Positions 46,287 through 55,811 of a stretch of DNA of 64,000 nt are shown here, piece by piece. The notes below the pieces were generated by a model. The model had not been told where the DNA came from. It ran no database searches and worked only from the letters and a program-made list of their open reading frames with translations. The stretch is taken from assembly GCF_004138485.1 (NCBI RefSeq), contig NZ_ML142848.1, positions 1,214,640 to 1,278,639 of the forward strand, read 5' to 3'. Both the position numbers and the translations under genes were made by a program. How positions within the stretch are numbered: the first letter of the stretch is position 1; each line of letters starts with the position of its first letter. Origin of the DNA: Peristeroidobacter soli (GTDB lineage Bacteria; Pseudomonadota; Gammaproteobacteria; Steroidobacterales; Steroidobacteraceae).

Positions 46287-49200
46287 TTACATGCTGCGCC
46301 GATACTGCCCGCCGACTTCGTACAGCGCGCGGGAGATCTGGCCCAGGGAACAAACTTTAACCGCGTTCATCAGCTCGGCAAAGACATTCCCGCCGGAGGT
46401 GGCCGCATTTTGCAATTTACGCAGAGCATCGACGCTATGCGCCGCGTTGCGCTGCTGGAAGGACTTCACGGCCGCGACCTGGAAATCCTTCTCTTCGTCG
46501 GTGGATCGGATCAACGCCACGCCCTTGGCCGCCTCATCCGCATCGGTGCTGGAAAGGAAGGTGTTCACACCGATCAGCGGCAGCGAGCCGTCATGCTTGC
46601 GCTTCTCGTAGTACATGCTCTCTTCCTGAATCTTGCCGCGCTGATACATCGTCTCCATGGCGCCCAGCACGCCGCCGCGCTCGGACAGCGATTCGAATTC
46701 CTTATACACGGCCTCTTCCACCAGATCGGTGAGCTGCTCGAGGAAGAACGAGCCCTGCCACGGATTCTGGTTGTTATTCAGGCCCAGCTCCTTGTTGATG
46801 ATGAGCTGGATGGCCACCGCGCGACGCACGCTCTCTTCCGTCGGCGTCGTGAGCGCTTCGTCGTAAGCGTTCGTGTGCAGCGAGTTGCAGTTGTCGAACA
46901 GCGCGTACATCGCCTGCAGCGTGGTACGAATGTCGTTGAACTGTATCTCCTGCGCGTGCAACGAGCGGCCCGACGTCTGAACGTGATACTTCAACATCTG
47001 GCTGCGCGGACCGGCCCCATACAGATCGCGCATGGCGCGAGCCCAAATGCGACGGGCAACGCGGCCGATCACCGCGTACTCCGGGTCCATGCCGTTGGAG
47101 AAGAAGAACGACAGGTTCGGCGCGAAGTCGTCGATCTTCATGCCGCGAGCCAGGTAGTACTCGACGATGGTGAAGCCGTTCGACAGCGTGAACGCCAGCT
47201 GGCTGATCGGATTCGCGCCCGCCTCGGCGATGTGATAGCCGGAAATGGACACGGAATAGAAGTTCCGCACCTTGTTGTCGATGAAGAACTGCTGCACGTC
47301 GCCCATCATGCGCAGCGCGAACTCGGTGGAGAAGATGCAGGTGTTCTGCGCCTGATCTTCCTTGAGGATGTCGGCCTGCACCGTGCCGCGGACGAGTGAC
47401 ATTGCCTCGGCCTTCAGCTTCGCGTGCTCTTCAGCGCTCAACACGCCGGGAACAATCAGCTGATCGCTGGTGAGACCCAGCAGTGCGATACCGGAGCCAT
47501 CGTGACCTTGCGGCAGGTCGCCATTGTAGATGGCGGGGTGGTCGCCCTTCAGCTCGGCAATGCGCTTCTCAGCCGCTTGCCAACGCCCTTGCTTGCGCAG
47601 GAAACGTTCGACGCGCTGATCGATGGCCGTGTTCATGAACATGGCGAGCAGCATCGGCGCCGGGCCATTGATGGTCATGGAAACGGACGTGGTCGGCGCG
47701 CACAGATCGAAGCCGGAATACAGCTTCTTCATATCGTCGAGCGTCGCAATCGACACGCCCGAGTTACCGGTGCGGCCATAGATGTCCGGACGCGTGTCCG
47801 GATCTTCACCGTACAGGGTCGTCGAATCGAACGCCGTCGAGAGACGCGTCGCGCCGTGACCGCCGGCGAGATAGTGGAAGCGACGGTTGGTACGCTCCGG
47901 CCCGCCCTCGCCCGCGAACATGCGAATCGGATCTTCTTCCTCGCGGCGATACGGATACACGCCACCGGTGTACGGATAGCTGCCCGGCAGGTTCTCGGAC
48001 AGGATGAACTGCAGCGTTTCGCCCCAGTCCTTGAAGCGCGGCACGGCGATCTTCGGCATCGGATTGCCGCTCAACGACGTGACGTAATTGTCGCCAGTCA
48101 CGTTCTTGTCGCGCACCTTGTACGAATACTTCTCGTCGGTGACGCCCTTGACCCGCTGCGGCCAGCGCTTCAGCTCGCCGACACCCTCGGCGCCAACTTC
48201 ATCGAGCGCTTTGTTATATGCGGCGCGCAGCTCGCGACGAGTCGCGTCGATGGATTGATCGTTGAGATCCGCCTCGGGGAATCGATCCAGCGGCCCCGGC
48301 AGACGCGCGTCATGCAAAGCCCGCAACGTCTCATACACGCCGGACGCACGCCGAGCCGCATCGACCATGCCATCGATATTCGAGCGGACCTTGCGGCCCG
48401 CGCCCGCGATCTCGGCGAGGTAGCGGCTGCGTGTGCCCGGAATCAGCGGATCGCGCGACACGAACTTGATCGGCCCCACATCGCCCGGCGACCACTGCCG
48501 GTCCTGCAACTCCGGCCGCCGCTCGTTGACTAGCTGGCACAGCCGCGAGAACAGATGATTGACGCCAGGATCGTTGAAGCGGCTGGCGATGGTCGGAAAC
48601 ACCGGCAATTCTTCGTCCGGCAGACGCGCCCGATCGGGATGATTGCGACGCCACTGCTTGCGCACGTCACGCAAGGCATCTTCGGCGCCGCGCTTCTCGA
48701 ACTTGTTGAGCACCACCACGTCGGCGAAATCCAGCATGTCGATCTTTTCGAGCTGGCTGGCCGCGCCGTATTCGCTGGTCATCACATAGGCCGACACATC
48801 GACCATGTCCGCGATCTCGGTGTCGGACTGACCGATACCGGCGGTCTCGACGATGATCAGATCGAACTGCGCGAGTCGCAGCAGGCCGATGACATCCTTC
48901 AGTACCGCGCTGGTCGCGAGGTTCTGGCGACGAGTCGCGAGCGAGCGCATGAACACGTTCGGCGCGGCGAGCGAATTCATGCGAATGCGGTCGCCCAGCA
49001 ACGCGCCACCGGAACGACGACGCGTCGGATCCATCGCCACGACCGCGATGTTTCGATCCGGAAAGTGACGCACGAAGCGCTGGAGCAACTCGTCGTTGAG
49101 ACTGGATTTACCGGCACCGCCCGTGCCCGTCAGACCGATGACCGGCGCGCCACCCTGCACCTTCGCAATCGCCTTGCGGATCTCCTGACCGGCCGCGTCC

Positions 49201-49769
49201 TCGGCGCTGGTGCCTTCCAGCAGAGAGATGGCCTGCGCCAGATGATGATGATCGCGCGGGTCCAAGGAGGCGCCGGCACCGAACGCATAGTTCGGCTTGG
49301 CGGAAGCGGCGACGCGCTTGAACACGTCGTCGATCATTCCATCCAGGCCCATGCGGCGGCCGTCTTCGGGCGTATAGATCTTTTCGACACCGTGCTTTTC
49401 CAGCGCCGCGACTTCATGCGGAGCAATCGTGCCGCCCCCGCCGACGATGACCCGAATGTGATCGACGCCCTGTTCGCGCAGCATGTCGACCATGTAGGCG
49501 AAATATTCGTTGTGTCCACCCTGGTAGGACGACACGGCGATGCCGTCCGCGTCCTCCTGAATCGCCGCACGCACGATGTCGGCCACGCTGCGGTTATGAC
49601 CGAGGTGCACCACCTCCGCGCCATGCGCTTGCAGGAGGCGGCGGATCATGTTGATCGCGGCATCGTGACCGTCAAACAACGACGCGGCGCTGACGAAACG
49701 CAGCGGGTGCGCCTCGGGGCGGGTCGCCCGGTTGTCGGCACGGAAAGGCAGGACAGCGGCTGTATTCAT
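46287..49769 (-). CDS. icmF: Fused isobutyryl-CoA mutase IcmF
   Basis: 1160 residues from ATG 49769 (GAGG upstream). The order is N-terminal cobalamin-binding domain (DGHDAAINMIRRLL to about 150), MeaI-type G-protein chaperone with P-loop TGTGGAGKSSLNDE and switch segment IIVETAGIGQSD, and a C-terminal substrate-binding TIM barrel with YPYTGGVYPY, RTNRRFHYL and FDLCAPTTSVSMTINGPAP. This is the IcmF arrangement that interconverts isobutyryl- and n-butyryl-CoA (and, in some, pivalyl/isovaleryl-CoA). It is followed by an acyl-CoA dehydrogenase gene and divergent from a TetR regulator, so it likely forms a regulated branched-acyl-CoA module. No cobalamin riboswitch was seen upstream. Confidence 0.92.
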   Translation of the reverse strand: MNTAAVLPFRADNRATRPEAHPLRFVSAASLFDGHDAAINMIRRLLQAHGAEVVHLGHNRSVADIVRAAIQEDADGIAVSSYQGGHNEYFAYMVDMLREQGVDHIRVIVGGGGTIAPHEVAALEKHGVEKIYTPEDGRRMGLDGMIDDVFKRVAASAKPNYAFGAGASLDPRDHHHLAQAISLLEGTSAEDAAGQEIRKAIAKVQGGAPVIGLTGTGGAGKSSLNDELLQRFVRHFPDRNIAVVAMDPTRRRSGGALLGDRIRMNSLAAPNVFMRSLATRRQNLATSAVLKDVIGLLRLAQFDLIIVETAGIGQSDTEIADMVDVSAYVMTSEYGAASQLEKIDMLDFADVVVLNKFEKRGAEDALRDVRKQWRRNHPDRARLPDEELPVFPTIASRFNDPGVNHLFSRLCQLVNERRPELQDRQWSPGDVGPIKFVSRDPLIPGTRSRYLAEIAGAGRKVRSNIDGMVDAARRASGVYETLRALHDARLPGPLDRFPEADLNDQSIDATRRELRAAYNKALDEVGAEGVGELKRWPQRVKGVTDEKYSYKVRDKNVTGDNYVTSLSGNPMPKIAVPRFKDWGETLQFILSENLPGSYPYTGGVYPYRREEEDPIRMFAGEGGPERTNRRFHYLAGGHGATRLSTAFDSTTLYGEDPDTRPDIYGRTGNSGVSIATLDDMKKLYSGFDLCAPTTSVSMTINGPAPMLLAMFMNTAIDQRVERFLRKQGRWQAAEKRIAELKGDHPAIYNGDLPQGHDGSGIALLGLTSDQLIVPGVLSAEEHAKLKAEAMSLVRGTVQADILKEDQAQNTCIFSTEFALRMMGDVQQFFIDNKVRNFYSVSISGYHIAEAGANPISQLAFTLSNGFTIVEYYLARGMKIDDFAPNLSFFFSNGMDPEYAVIGRVARRIWARAMRDLYGAGPRSQMLKYHVQTSGRSLHAQEIQFNDIRTTLQAMYALFDNCNSLHTNAYDEALTTPTEESVRRAVAIQLIINKELGLNNNQNPWQGSFFLEQLTDLVEEAVYKEFESLSERGGVLGAMETMYQRGKIQEESMYYEKRKHDGSLPLIGVNTFLSSTDADEAAKGVALIRSTDEEKDFQVAAVKSFQQRNAAHSVDALRKLQNAATSGGNVFAELMNAVKVCSLGQISRALYEVGGQYRRSM

Positions 49770-50038
49770 GGTCGCCTCGGGGCGAAGCTGGGCATTTCGG
49801 GGCAGAGTAGAGTCAGGGAACATCTGTTCAATGGTCACTTCCGTCGACCTTCGCTCGACGAAGCATTTCAACCAGTTGCAACCTTACGAAACCGGGGAGT
49901 CGATCAATCAACGCTTCCCTAGACTCTAATTTACCCGCGAGTATATTTAGCCCGACCCCGCCGGGTCAATCAGGCCCACGGCCCGGCCAGCCTCAGGCTA
50001 TGATTCAAGGCCTTACCCAAGTCAGGAGCAGCTCCCCG

Positions 50039-50692
50039 GTGGCAGGTCGACAGGCGCGCAAGAACTCTCCGCAACGGGCCGCGGGCCCGGCCCTCTGGGC
50101 TTCGGTCGGCGCGCGGGTCCGGGATCGGGAGCGCAAGCGGGACGCGGTCATAATGACGGCCGCCCGCGCCTTTCGGGAGCGCGGTTATCACAACACCTCC
50201 CTGGACGACATCGCCCGCGAGCTGAACGTCACCAAGCCGACCGTCTATCACTACGTCGAGAACAAGGAACAACTGCTGTTCGAATGTTTTCGTGCCGGCC
50301 TGAAGCTGATCATGGACGGCATCGAGGAACAGCGTGAATCGACGACCACCGGGCGCGAACGCCTGGCCGCGGTGATCGCCCGTTATGCGGAAGCCATCAC
50401 CTCGGATTTCGGCTGGTGCATGGTGCAAGCCGAAAACCAGGACCTCAGTCCCACCATGAGCCGCAAGGTGAAGTCGCTGAAATCGGAAATCGACCAGGGC
50501 ATTCGCGCGCTGATCCGTGCCGGCGTGTCGGACGGCTCGATTCGTGAGTGCGATGAGAAGATGACCGCGTTCGCGCTGGCGGGTGCGCTGAACTGGATCG
50601 CTCACTGGTACCGCAGCGACGACAAGCTCGCCGCCGCCGAGATCGCGCTTCGGTTCGTCGATCTGTTCGAGCTGGGCCTGCAGCCGCGCTGA
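50039..50692 (+). CDS. TetR-family transcriptional regulator
   Basis: 217 residues from a GTG at 50039 preceded by AGGAG; ATG 50000 is an alternative with no ribosome site. VRDRERKRDAVIMTAARAF and GYHNTSLDDIARELNVTKPTVYHYV (abbreviated) form the helix-turn-helix, followed by an all-helical ligand domain. FadR/FabR-like TetR proteins of this sort sense acyl-CoAs. Its place back to back with icmF makes it the probable repressor of the icmF/acyl-CoA dehydrogenase operon, with an acyl-CoA as effector (inference). Confidence 0.88.
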   Translation: MAGRQARKNSPQRAAGPALWASVGARVRDRERKRDAVIMTAARAFRERGYHNTSLDDIARELNVTKPTVYHYVENKEQLLFECFRAGLKLIMDGIEEQRESTTTGRERLAAVIARYAEAITSDFGWCMVQAENQDLSPTMSRKVKSLKSEIDQGIRALIRAGVSDGSIRECDEKMTAFALAGALNWIAHWYRSDDKLAAAEIALRFVDLFELGLQPR

Positions 50693-50729
50693 GCAGGTGC
50701 CTTCGGCGACCAGCAGCGTAAATTCAAGC

Positions 50730-51083
50730 CTATCTCGCGCGGTTCGGCGTACCACGCTCGGCAACCGCCTTATCGAGAGCAACTTGTAACTTGCCGAGCG
50801 TCTGGACCATACGCGGTTGATCGACGTTGCCGCTGGCAACGAAGCTTGCAGCCATCCGCTCCAGCTCGCCCGCATGACCGCTGATCTCATTGAACTGCAA
50901 CATCGCCCCGCTGCCGTGCATGCGATGGGTCACCGATTCGATTTCGCGAACCACGTCCAGATTGCCGCTCGCGGCAGTGTCGATCAGAGCTCGCAGCTCC
51001 ACGACTTCCTTGGTGACGCGCTCCAGATACCGTCCCGCGATCTGGACCATCTTGGCGCGCAGTTCTTCGGGGCCGGTGGACAT
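50730..51083 (-). CDS. Histidine phosphotransfer (Hpt) domain protein
   Basis: 117 residues, all-helical. THRMHGSGAMLQF contains the Hpt phospho-accepting histidine (H-x-x-H-G-S-G). It passes phosphate between hybrid kinases and receivers. The ATG overlaps the stop of the single-domain receiver upstream (TAATG), and it ends the run REC-GGDEF, receiver, Hpt. It is the last gene of that run and may relay phosphate from the hybrid kinase at 55808-59308. Confidence 0.9.
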   Translation of the reverse strand: MSTGPEELRAKMVQIAGRYLERVTKEVVELRALIDTAASGNLDVVREIESVTHRMHGSGAMLQFNEISGHAGELERMAASFVASGNVDQPRMVQTLGKLQVALDKAVAERGTPNRAR

Positions 51084-51469
51084 TACAAACCTTCCCAGAT
51101 GGACAACACATGCTCGGCGAGCAGCATGGGATCGAAGGGTTTGGCGATGACCGCCGCGGCGCCGAGCGCTCGAAAGCGCGCCACTTCCTGCGGCATGGCC
51201 TTGGCGGTCATGAATATCACTGGAATGGATTGCAGCTCGGGCTGACTGCGCATCTGCTGCAAGGTCGTCGGCCCATCCATGTTCGGCATCATCACATCGA
51301 GCAACACCAGATCCGGCTTGCTCGCTTGCATGCTCTGTAGCGCACGCGTGCCCGAGTCCGCCGTGTTCACCGACAGCGTCGGCATGAGCCCGAGCGCCAT
51401 CTGCACGATCTCGCGAATATCCGGCTCGTCATCGACGTACAGGATCTCGCGCAGGCTGTCTCTGTTCAT
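51083..51469 (-). CDS. Single-domain (CheY-like) response regulator
   Basis: 128 residues with only a receiver domain: acidic pair DDEPD, phospho-acceptor in DLVLLDVMMPNMDGP, switch threonine in FMTAKA and lysine in AKPFD. Its ATG overlaps the stop of the REC-GGDEF gene by four bases and its stop overlaps the Hpt start. It could act as a phosphate sink or intermediate between Hpt and the diguanylate cyclase. Confidence 0.92.
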   Translation of the reverse strand: MNRDSLREILYVDDEPDIREIVQMALGLMPTLSVNTADSGTRALQSMQASKPDLVLLDVMMPNMDGPTTLQQMRSQPELQSIPVIFMTAKAMPQEVARFRALGAAAVIAKPFDPMLLAEHVLSIWEGL

Positions 51470-52515
51470 TGATGGCGCGCCTCTGCATGAGCGTGCGACG
51501 AGATCGAGCTGAGCGCGAGAGGCGAATCGCTGTCCAGACACAGGGTGTAGCGATTGCGCCCGTCTCGTTTACTTGCATACAGACAATGATCGGCGATTTC
51601 CAGCAGCCCCTTGAAGCTCAGGTCGCTGGTCAGCATTTGCGCGGCTTCGGCGCCGCCGATGCTGATGGTCACGGGGATCGTTCCCACCGAAGTCTCGATG
51701 GGCGATTCCGCCAGACCCGCCACCAGCCGATGAGCGACGATCTCGGCACCGCGCAGATCGGTATCGATCAGCACGACCAGAAATTCCTCGCCGCCGTAAC
51801 GGCCGATCCAGTCGCATGCCCGCGGCAACAAGTCTCGCAGGCGGCGATAAGCACTACGCAGCACTTCGTCTCCGACGGCATGACCGAAGCGATCGTTGAT
51901 GCGTTTGAAATAATCGATGTCGAGCAACAGCACCGACACCGGATGATTGAAACGACGCGTACGCTCCAACTCCAGCGACAGCTGTCGTTCGAGATAGCGC
52001 CGGCTATAGGCACCGGTGAGCACGTCGGTGTTCGCCATCTGCCGCTTTTGATCGAGTGCGCGGCGCAATGCCTGCTCGAGACCGACGATGCGCCGGGCAT
52101 TGCCAAGCCGTGCAATCAGCTCGGGCGTCGAGATGTTCTTCTTGCCCAGATAATCGTCCGCGCCCGCTTTCAAGCCCGAGACGATATCGGCGTCGCCGTT
52201 CTGCGCCGTGAGCAGGAAAATATATAAATAGCCGGGATACTGTCCCTCGCGCGCCCGCTTGCACAGCGTGACGCCGTCCATGCCGGGCATGTTGCGGTCG
52301 GTGATCATGATGGGGCAGAACTCGTGATCCAGCAGCTTCAAAGCCTCCTCGCCGCTGGCAGCCACCGCGGTCTCGTAACCCGCTTCCTGCACGACCGTGA
52401 CCAGATAGTCGCGTGCCTCTGGATCGTCATCGACGATGAGCACGCGCACCTCGGGCTGCAATGCGCTCAGCTCAAGCGTCAGCGTCTGCTCGAATACGCT
52501 GGGATCGGATGGCAT
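51466..52515 (-). CDS. Response regulator diguanylate cyclase (REC-GGDEF, PleD/WspR-like)
   Basis: 349 residues. An N-terminal receiver (VLIVDDDPEARDY, ITDRNMPGMDG, GADDYLGKK) is joined by a short coiled coil to a GGDEF domain. The active motif is RYGGEEF, and the inhibitory-site RxxD (RACD) is five residues before it, so it should make cyclic-di-GMP and be feedback-inhibited. The last 25 residues are a loose Ser/Ala/His tail. It starts six bases after the stop of the REC plus degenerate-GGDEF gene and overlaps the receiver gene, so all four form one transcription unit. Confidence 0.94.
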   Translation of the reverse strand: MPSDPSVFEQTLTLELSALQPEVRVLIVDDDPEARDYLVTVVQEAGYETAVAASGEEALKLLDHEFCPIMITDRNMPGMDGVTLCKRAREGQYPGYLYIFLLTAQNGDADIVSGLKAGADDYLGKKNISTPELIARLGNARRIVGLEQALRRALDQKRQMANTDVLTGAYSRRYLERQLSLELERTRRFNHPVSVLLLDIDYFKRINDRFGHAVGDEVLRSAYRRLRDLLPRACDWIGRYGGEEFLVVLIDTDLRGAEIVAHRLVAGLAESPIETSVGTIPVTISIGGAEAAQMLTSDLSFKGLLEIADHCLYASKRDGRNRYTLCLDSDSPLALSSISSHAHAEARHQ

Positions 52516-52521
52516 GATGGA

Positions 52522-53469
52522 TCAGCTGGCTTCGGTGCGCCGTTGCGAGGTCGCAGTCGGCGCGACGCGCGCGCCCGCCTCCGCCTCACGCAATAGCGCT
52601 TCAATGTTCGAAACGATTTGTTGTGAAGGCTGTGTTTCTTGACCGGGCGTAAACGATGAGCAGCCCACGCGGGCCGTGAACGATTCGAGCGGGGTCAACA
52701 AACGCGCCGCCAACGTGGCGCTCAAGCGAGCCCCGACGCCGGCCGCGCCGGCGCCATTGGTCTCGGGCAGAAGGACGGCAATACGCTGCACGCCATCGCG
52801 TCCTCGATAGCGGGTCGCGAAATCGATATCGACTCGAATGGCGTCGCTCACGATCGCCACCGCCTGCGCCAACGTATTCGCCACCGGCGTGCCGCTCTCC
52901 GACTCGAGCTGCAACACCAGCACCGCCAGATTGCGACCATACCGCGCGGCGCGCTTCACTTCAGCTCGCATCCGGTCGGCCAGCACGCCGCTGGCCACAT
53001 CGCTCACCAGGCTGGCGCCCTGTTGTTCTCTCACGGCATGTAGGGCTTGCCGCATCTCGACCGCCCGGAAGGCCGAGCGAATGGCAGCGACCACCTTCGC
53101 ATCCGGCGCCCGCTTGCTCAGATAATCGTCCACGCCAGCAAAATACCCCCGCTCGTGCGAGCTGTCGTCGTCGAGCACTGTGAGCATGATGATGTAAGTT
53201 TCACTGTCCCCCTGGCCGCGCAGACTCTCCGTGAGACGAATGCCATCCATGCGCGGCATCTGCCAATCGGTGATCACCACGGGGAACGATTGAGTCTGCA
53301 ACAGCTCGAGCGCGGCGCTGCCGTCGCTGACGGTATGCGTCTCGAAGCCGAGCGACTTCAGCCGGTCGGCCATCAGCTCCAGCTCGAGCTCGTCGTCGTC
53401 GACCAGCAATATGCGTTGAGGCGCCCGGCCCGCAGCCGCTGTCACAGATGCGTCATGAACGTTGCTCAT
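52522..53469 (-). CDS. Response regulator with degenerate GGDEF domain
   Basis: 315 residues. The receiver is intact (RILLVDDDELELELM, ITDWQMPRMDG, GVDDYLSKR). The second domain aligns with GGDEF by layout, ending in a beta-turn region RYRGRDGVQRIAVLLPE where RYGGDEF would lie. The catalytic residues and the RxxD spacing are lost. It may therefore be a non-catalytic partner or a protein-binding receiver. It is the first gene of the REC-rich operon and stands divergent from the sensor kinase gene at 53652. Confidence 0.85.
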   Translation of the reverse strand: MSNVHDASVTAAAGRAPQRILLVDDDELELELMADRLKSLGFETHTVSDGSAALELLQTQSFPVVITDWQMPRMDGIRLTESLRGQGDSETYIIMLTVLDDDSSHERGYFAGVDDYLSKRAPDAKVVAAIRSAFRAVEMRQALHAVREQQGASLVSDVASGVLADRMRAEVKRAARYGRNLAVLVLQLESESGTPVANTLAQAVAIVSDAIRVDIDFATRYRGRDGVQRIAVLLPETNGAGAAGVGARLSATLAARLLTPLESFTARVGCSSFTPGQETQPSQQIVSNIEALLREAEAGARVAPTATSQRRTEAS

Positions 53470-53651
53470 GTGAGCGATGGCTCGAAGTTTGTGAGAATTT
53501 TCCGGTAGCTTGGACCCGTGCGCCGCGGCATGAGATCAGGTACCCCATGCCGTGTGCATGAGTGATTCCCGCAATCCCCGGCGAACATGAAGTCGATAGC
53601 AAAGGCGCGTATAGGCGCGTGCTGTCATAAACGTATTAATCGGGTCTGCCC

Positions 53652-55811
53652 ATGGACCGACACGATCAGACGGAACAACTCGTAAGAGATGAACAGTTGC
53701 AGCTCCTGTTTGCGGGGCTGCCGTCCTCTTTGCTCGCCACCCTGCTACTGCTGACACTTACCGTCGCGGTCACGCATCTTGCCGGCTCCATTCACATCTA
53801 TCCAGCCAGCGTGGGGATTCTGCTGGTCACAGCCGCGCGCTTCGTTCTCTGGCTGATGCATGGACGCCATGCCAATCGTGAAAACATTGCATGGTCAACG
53901 CTGTTCTTTATCGGCTCGGTCGCGGCCGGCGCGGCGTGGGGTTTCGGCGCCGTCGTCGTGTTTCCGGTTGGCGATGTCACCGCGCAGGCATTTGTCGCTT
54001 TTGTGATCGCCGGCGTATCGGCCGGTGCCGTCGCCACGCTGGCGGTCGAGAAATGGACGGCGCTCGGTTTCGTGTTGCCCTGTGTGGTGCCATTTGCGGT
54101 CAGGCTGCTGCTGGAGCCCGGCGCGTACAGCACCACGATGGGCGTGATGGTTGCGATCTATGCGGTCGTGATTTCGGCGTCCGGCATCCGACTGAGCCGG
54201 CACATCAGCGAGAACATCGTGCTTCGCTTGCAGGCGAGCGAGCAGCAGCGCAAACAAGAGCGCTCCGAACGCGCCCTCAGCCTGGCCAATCATCGCTTGC
54301 GGGATTTCATCGACGCCGCCGATCACGTCGCCATCGTCGCGCTCGACGATCACGGCATCGTCACCATGATGAATCGGGGTGCCGAGAAAATGCTCGGCTA
54401 TTCCGAGCAGGAACTGGCCGGCAAGCTGACGCTGGAATTGCTGCTCGATCCCAAGGAGGTGCAGGACGTCGCCAACGAGCTGAGCAGCGCAGGCCGCCGC
54501 TTGTTCGGCCTGCATGCCTTCCTGCAATACAGCCGCGAAACCGGCTCGTTCCGCCGTGAGTGCGTGTTCATCGGCAAGAACGAACAGCGCGTGCTGGTGG
54601 ATCTGGTGTTGACGCCCACGCACGGCGACGGCGACGCCACTGCCATCACCGGCTTTCTGGCCACCGCCACCGATATCAGCGAACGCAAGCGGGCCGCCGA
54701 AGCGCTGATCCGGATGAATCAACGCTTCGTGCTGGCCGCGCACTCCGGTGGCATGGGCATCTGGGACTGGGACGTCGCGGCGGATACGCTCACCTGGGAC
54801 TCGCGCACCTACGAAATCTACGGCGCGCCTCGCGATGTGAAGCCCGACATGAATTACATGCTTCGCACCGTTCACCCGGATGATGTGGAGCGAGCGCGTG
54901 GCGAGCTGGTCGCCGCTCTGAGCGGCAAACAGCCACAGCTGCGCACCACGTTCCGAATCATCTGCCCCAGCGGCGAGGAACGCATCGTCAGCGCCTCCGG
55001 CTTGACCTTGCGTGACGCGAACGGTCGCGCCGTTCGCATGACCGGCTTGATCTGGGACATCACCGAGAGTCAGCGCGTCGAGCGCATGAAGAACGAGTTC
55101 GTGGCGACGGTCTCGCACGAGCTGCGCACGCCGCTGACCTCGATTCGAGGTTCGCTGGGTCTGGTATCGGCCGGCGTTGCAGGTAAGCTGCCGGAGCGCG
55201 CCGCCGGCCTGATCAGCATGGCCTTGAACAATTGCGAGCGCCTGACGCTGCTGATCAACGACATTCTCGACATGGAAAAACTCGAATCCGAGAAACAACG
55301 CTTCGAGGTGCGACGCATGGAGGTGAGTGAGCTGGTGAAGCGTTCCATGGAGGACAACACCGGCTTCGCGCAATCGCTCAGCGTGCATTTCGTTACGCCC
55401 GAACCGCTGTGTCGCACCGAGGTGCTGGTCGACCCGGGCCGGTTCCTGCAGGTGATGGCGAACCTGTTGTCGAACGCCAGCAAATTTTCGCCCGCCGGCG
55501 CCACCATCGAAGTCGCCGCCCGCTGCCAGCAGGGCCGCGTACGCGTTTCCGTCCGCGACTACGGCAAAGGCATTCCGCCGGAGTTCCAGCCGCGGATCTT
55601 CCAGAAGTTTTCTCAGGCCGATTCATCGGACTCGCGCAGTCGCGCCGGCACCGGCCTCGGCCTCGCGATCAGCCGCGCCATCGTCGAACGGCTCGGCGGT
55701 CACATCGGCTTCGACACCGGGCCCGGTGGTACCACGTTCTATTTCGAGCTGCCCGAGGCCGACAGCGTCGCCGCGCAGGCCGTGGCTCTTCAGCAGTCGA
55801 AAGTGTCATGA
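53652..55811 (+). CDS. Membrane sensor histidine kinase with two PAS domains
   Basis: 719 residues. About six hydrophobic segments occupy residues 22-175, followed by a helical linker, PAS (about 218-345), a second PAS/PAC domain (about 360-470, with MGIWDWDVAADTLTW and DITESQ), HisKA with His489 in ATVSHELRTPLT, and ATPase with NLLSNASKFSPAG and GTGLGLAISRAIVERLGG. The second kinase gene downstream overlaps it by four bases (ATGA). Divergent from the REC-GGDEF operon, it is a likely input kinase for that set. Confidence 0.92.
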   Translation: MDRHDQTEQLVRDEQLQLLFAGLPSSLLATLLLLTLTVAVTHLAGSIHIYPASVGILLVTAARFVLWLMHGRHANRENIAWSTLFFIGSVAAGAAWGFGAVVVFPVGDVTAQAFVAFVIAGVSAGAVATLAVEKWTALGFVLPCVVPFAVRLLLEPGAYSTTMGVMVAIYAVVISASGIRLSRHISENIVLRLQASEQQRKQERSERALSLANHRLRDFIDAADHVAIVALDDHGIVTMMNRGAEKMLGYSEQELAGKLTLELLLDPKEVQDVANELSSAGRRLFGLHAFLQYSRETGSFRRECVFIGKNEQRVLVDLVLTPTHGDGDATAITGFLATATDISERKRAAEALIRMNQRFVLAAHSGGMGIWDWDVAADTLTWDSRTYEIYGAPRDVKPDMNYMLRTVHPDDVERARGELVAALSGKQPQLRTTFRIICPSGEERIVSASGLTLRDANGRAVRMTGLIWDITESQRVERMKNEFVATVSHELRTPLTSIRGSLGLVSAGVAGKLPERAAGLISMALNNCERLTLLINDILDMEKLESEKQRFEVRRMEVSELVKRSMEDNTGFAQSLSVHFVTPEPLCRTEVLVDPGRFLQVMANLLSNASKFSPAGATIEVAARCQQGRVRVSVRDYGKGIPPEFQPRIFQKFSQADSSDSRSRAGTGLGLAISRAIVERLGGHIGFDTGPGGTTFYFELPEADSVAAQAVALQQSKVS

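Noticed and set aside
49770-50038. Cobalamin riboswitch or BirA/biotin operator near icmF and bioA
   Set aside because: The conserved B12-box bases and riboswitch helices are not visible upstream of icmF, and no BirA-type palindrome is seen before bioA.
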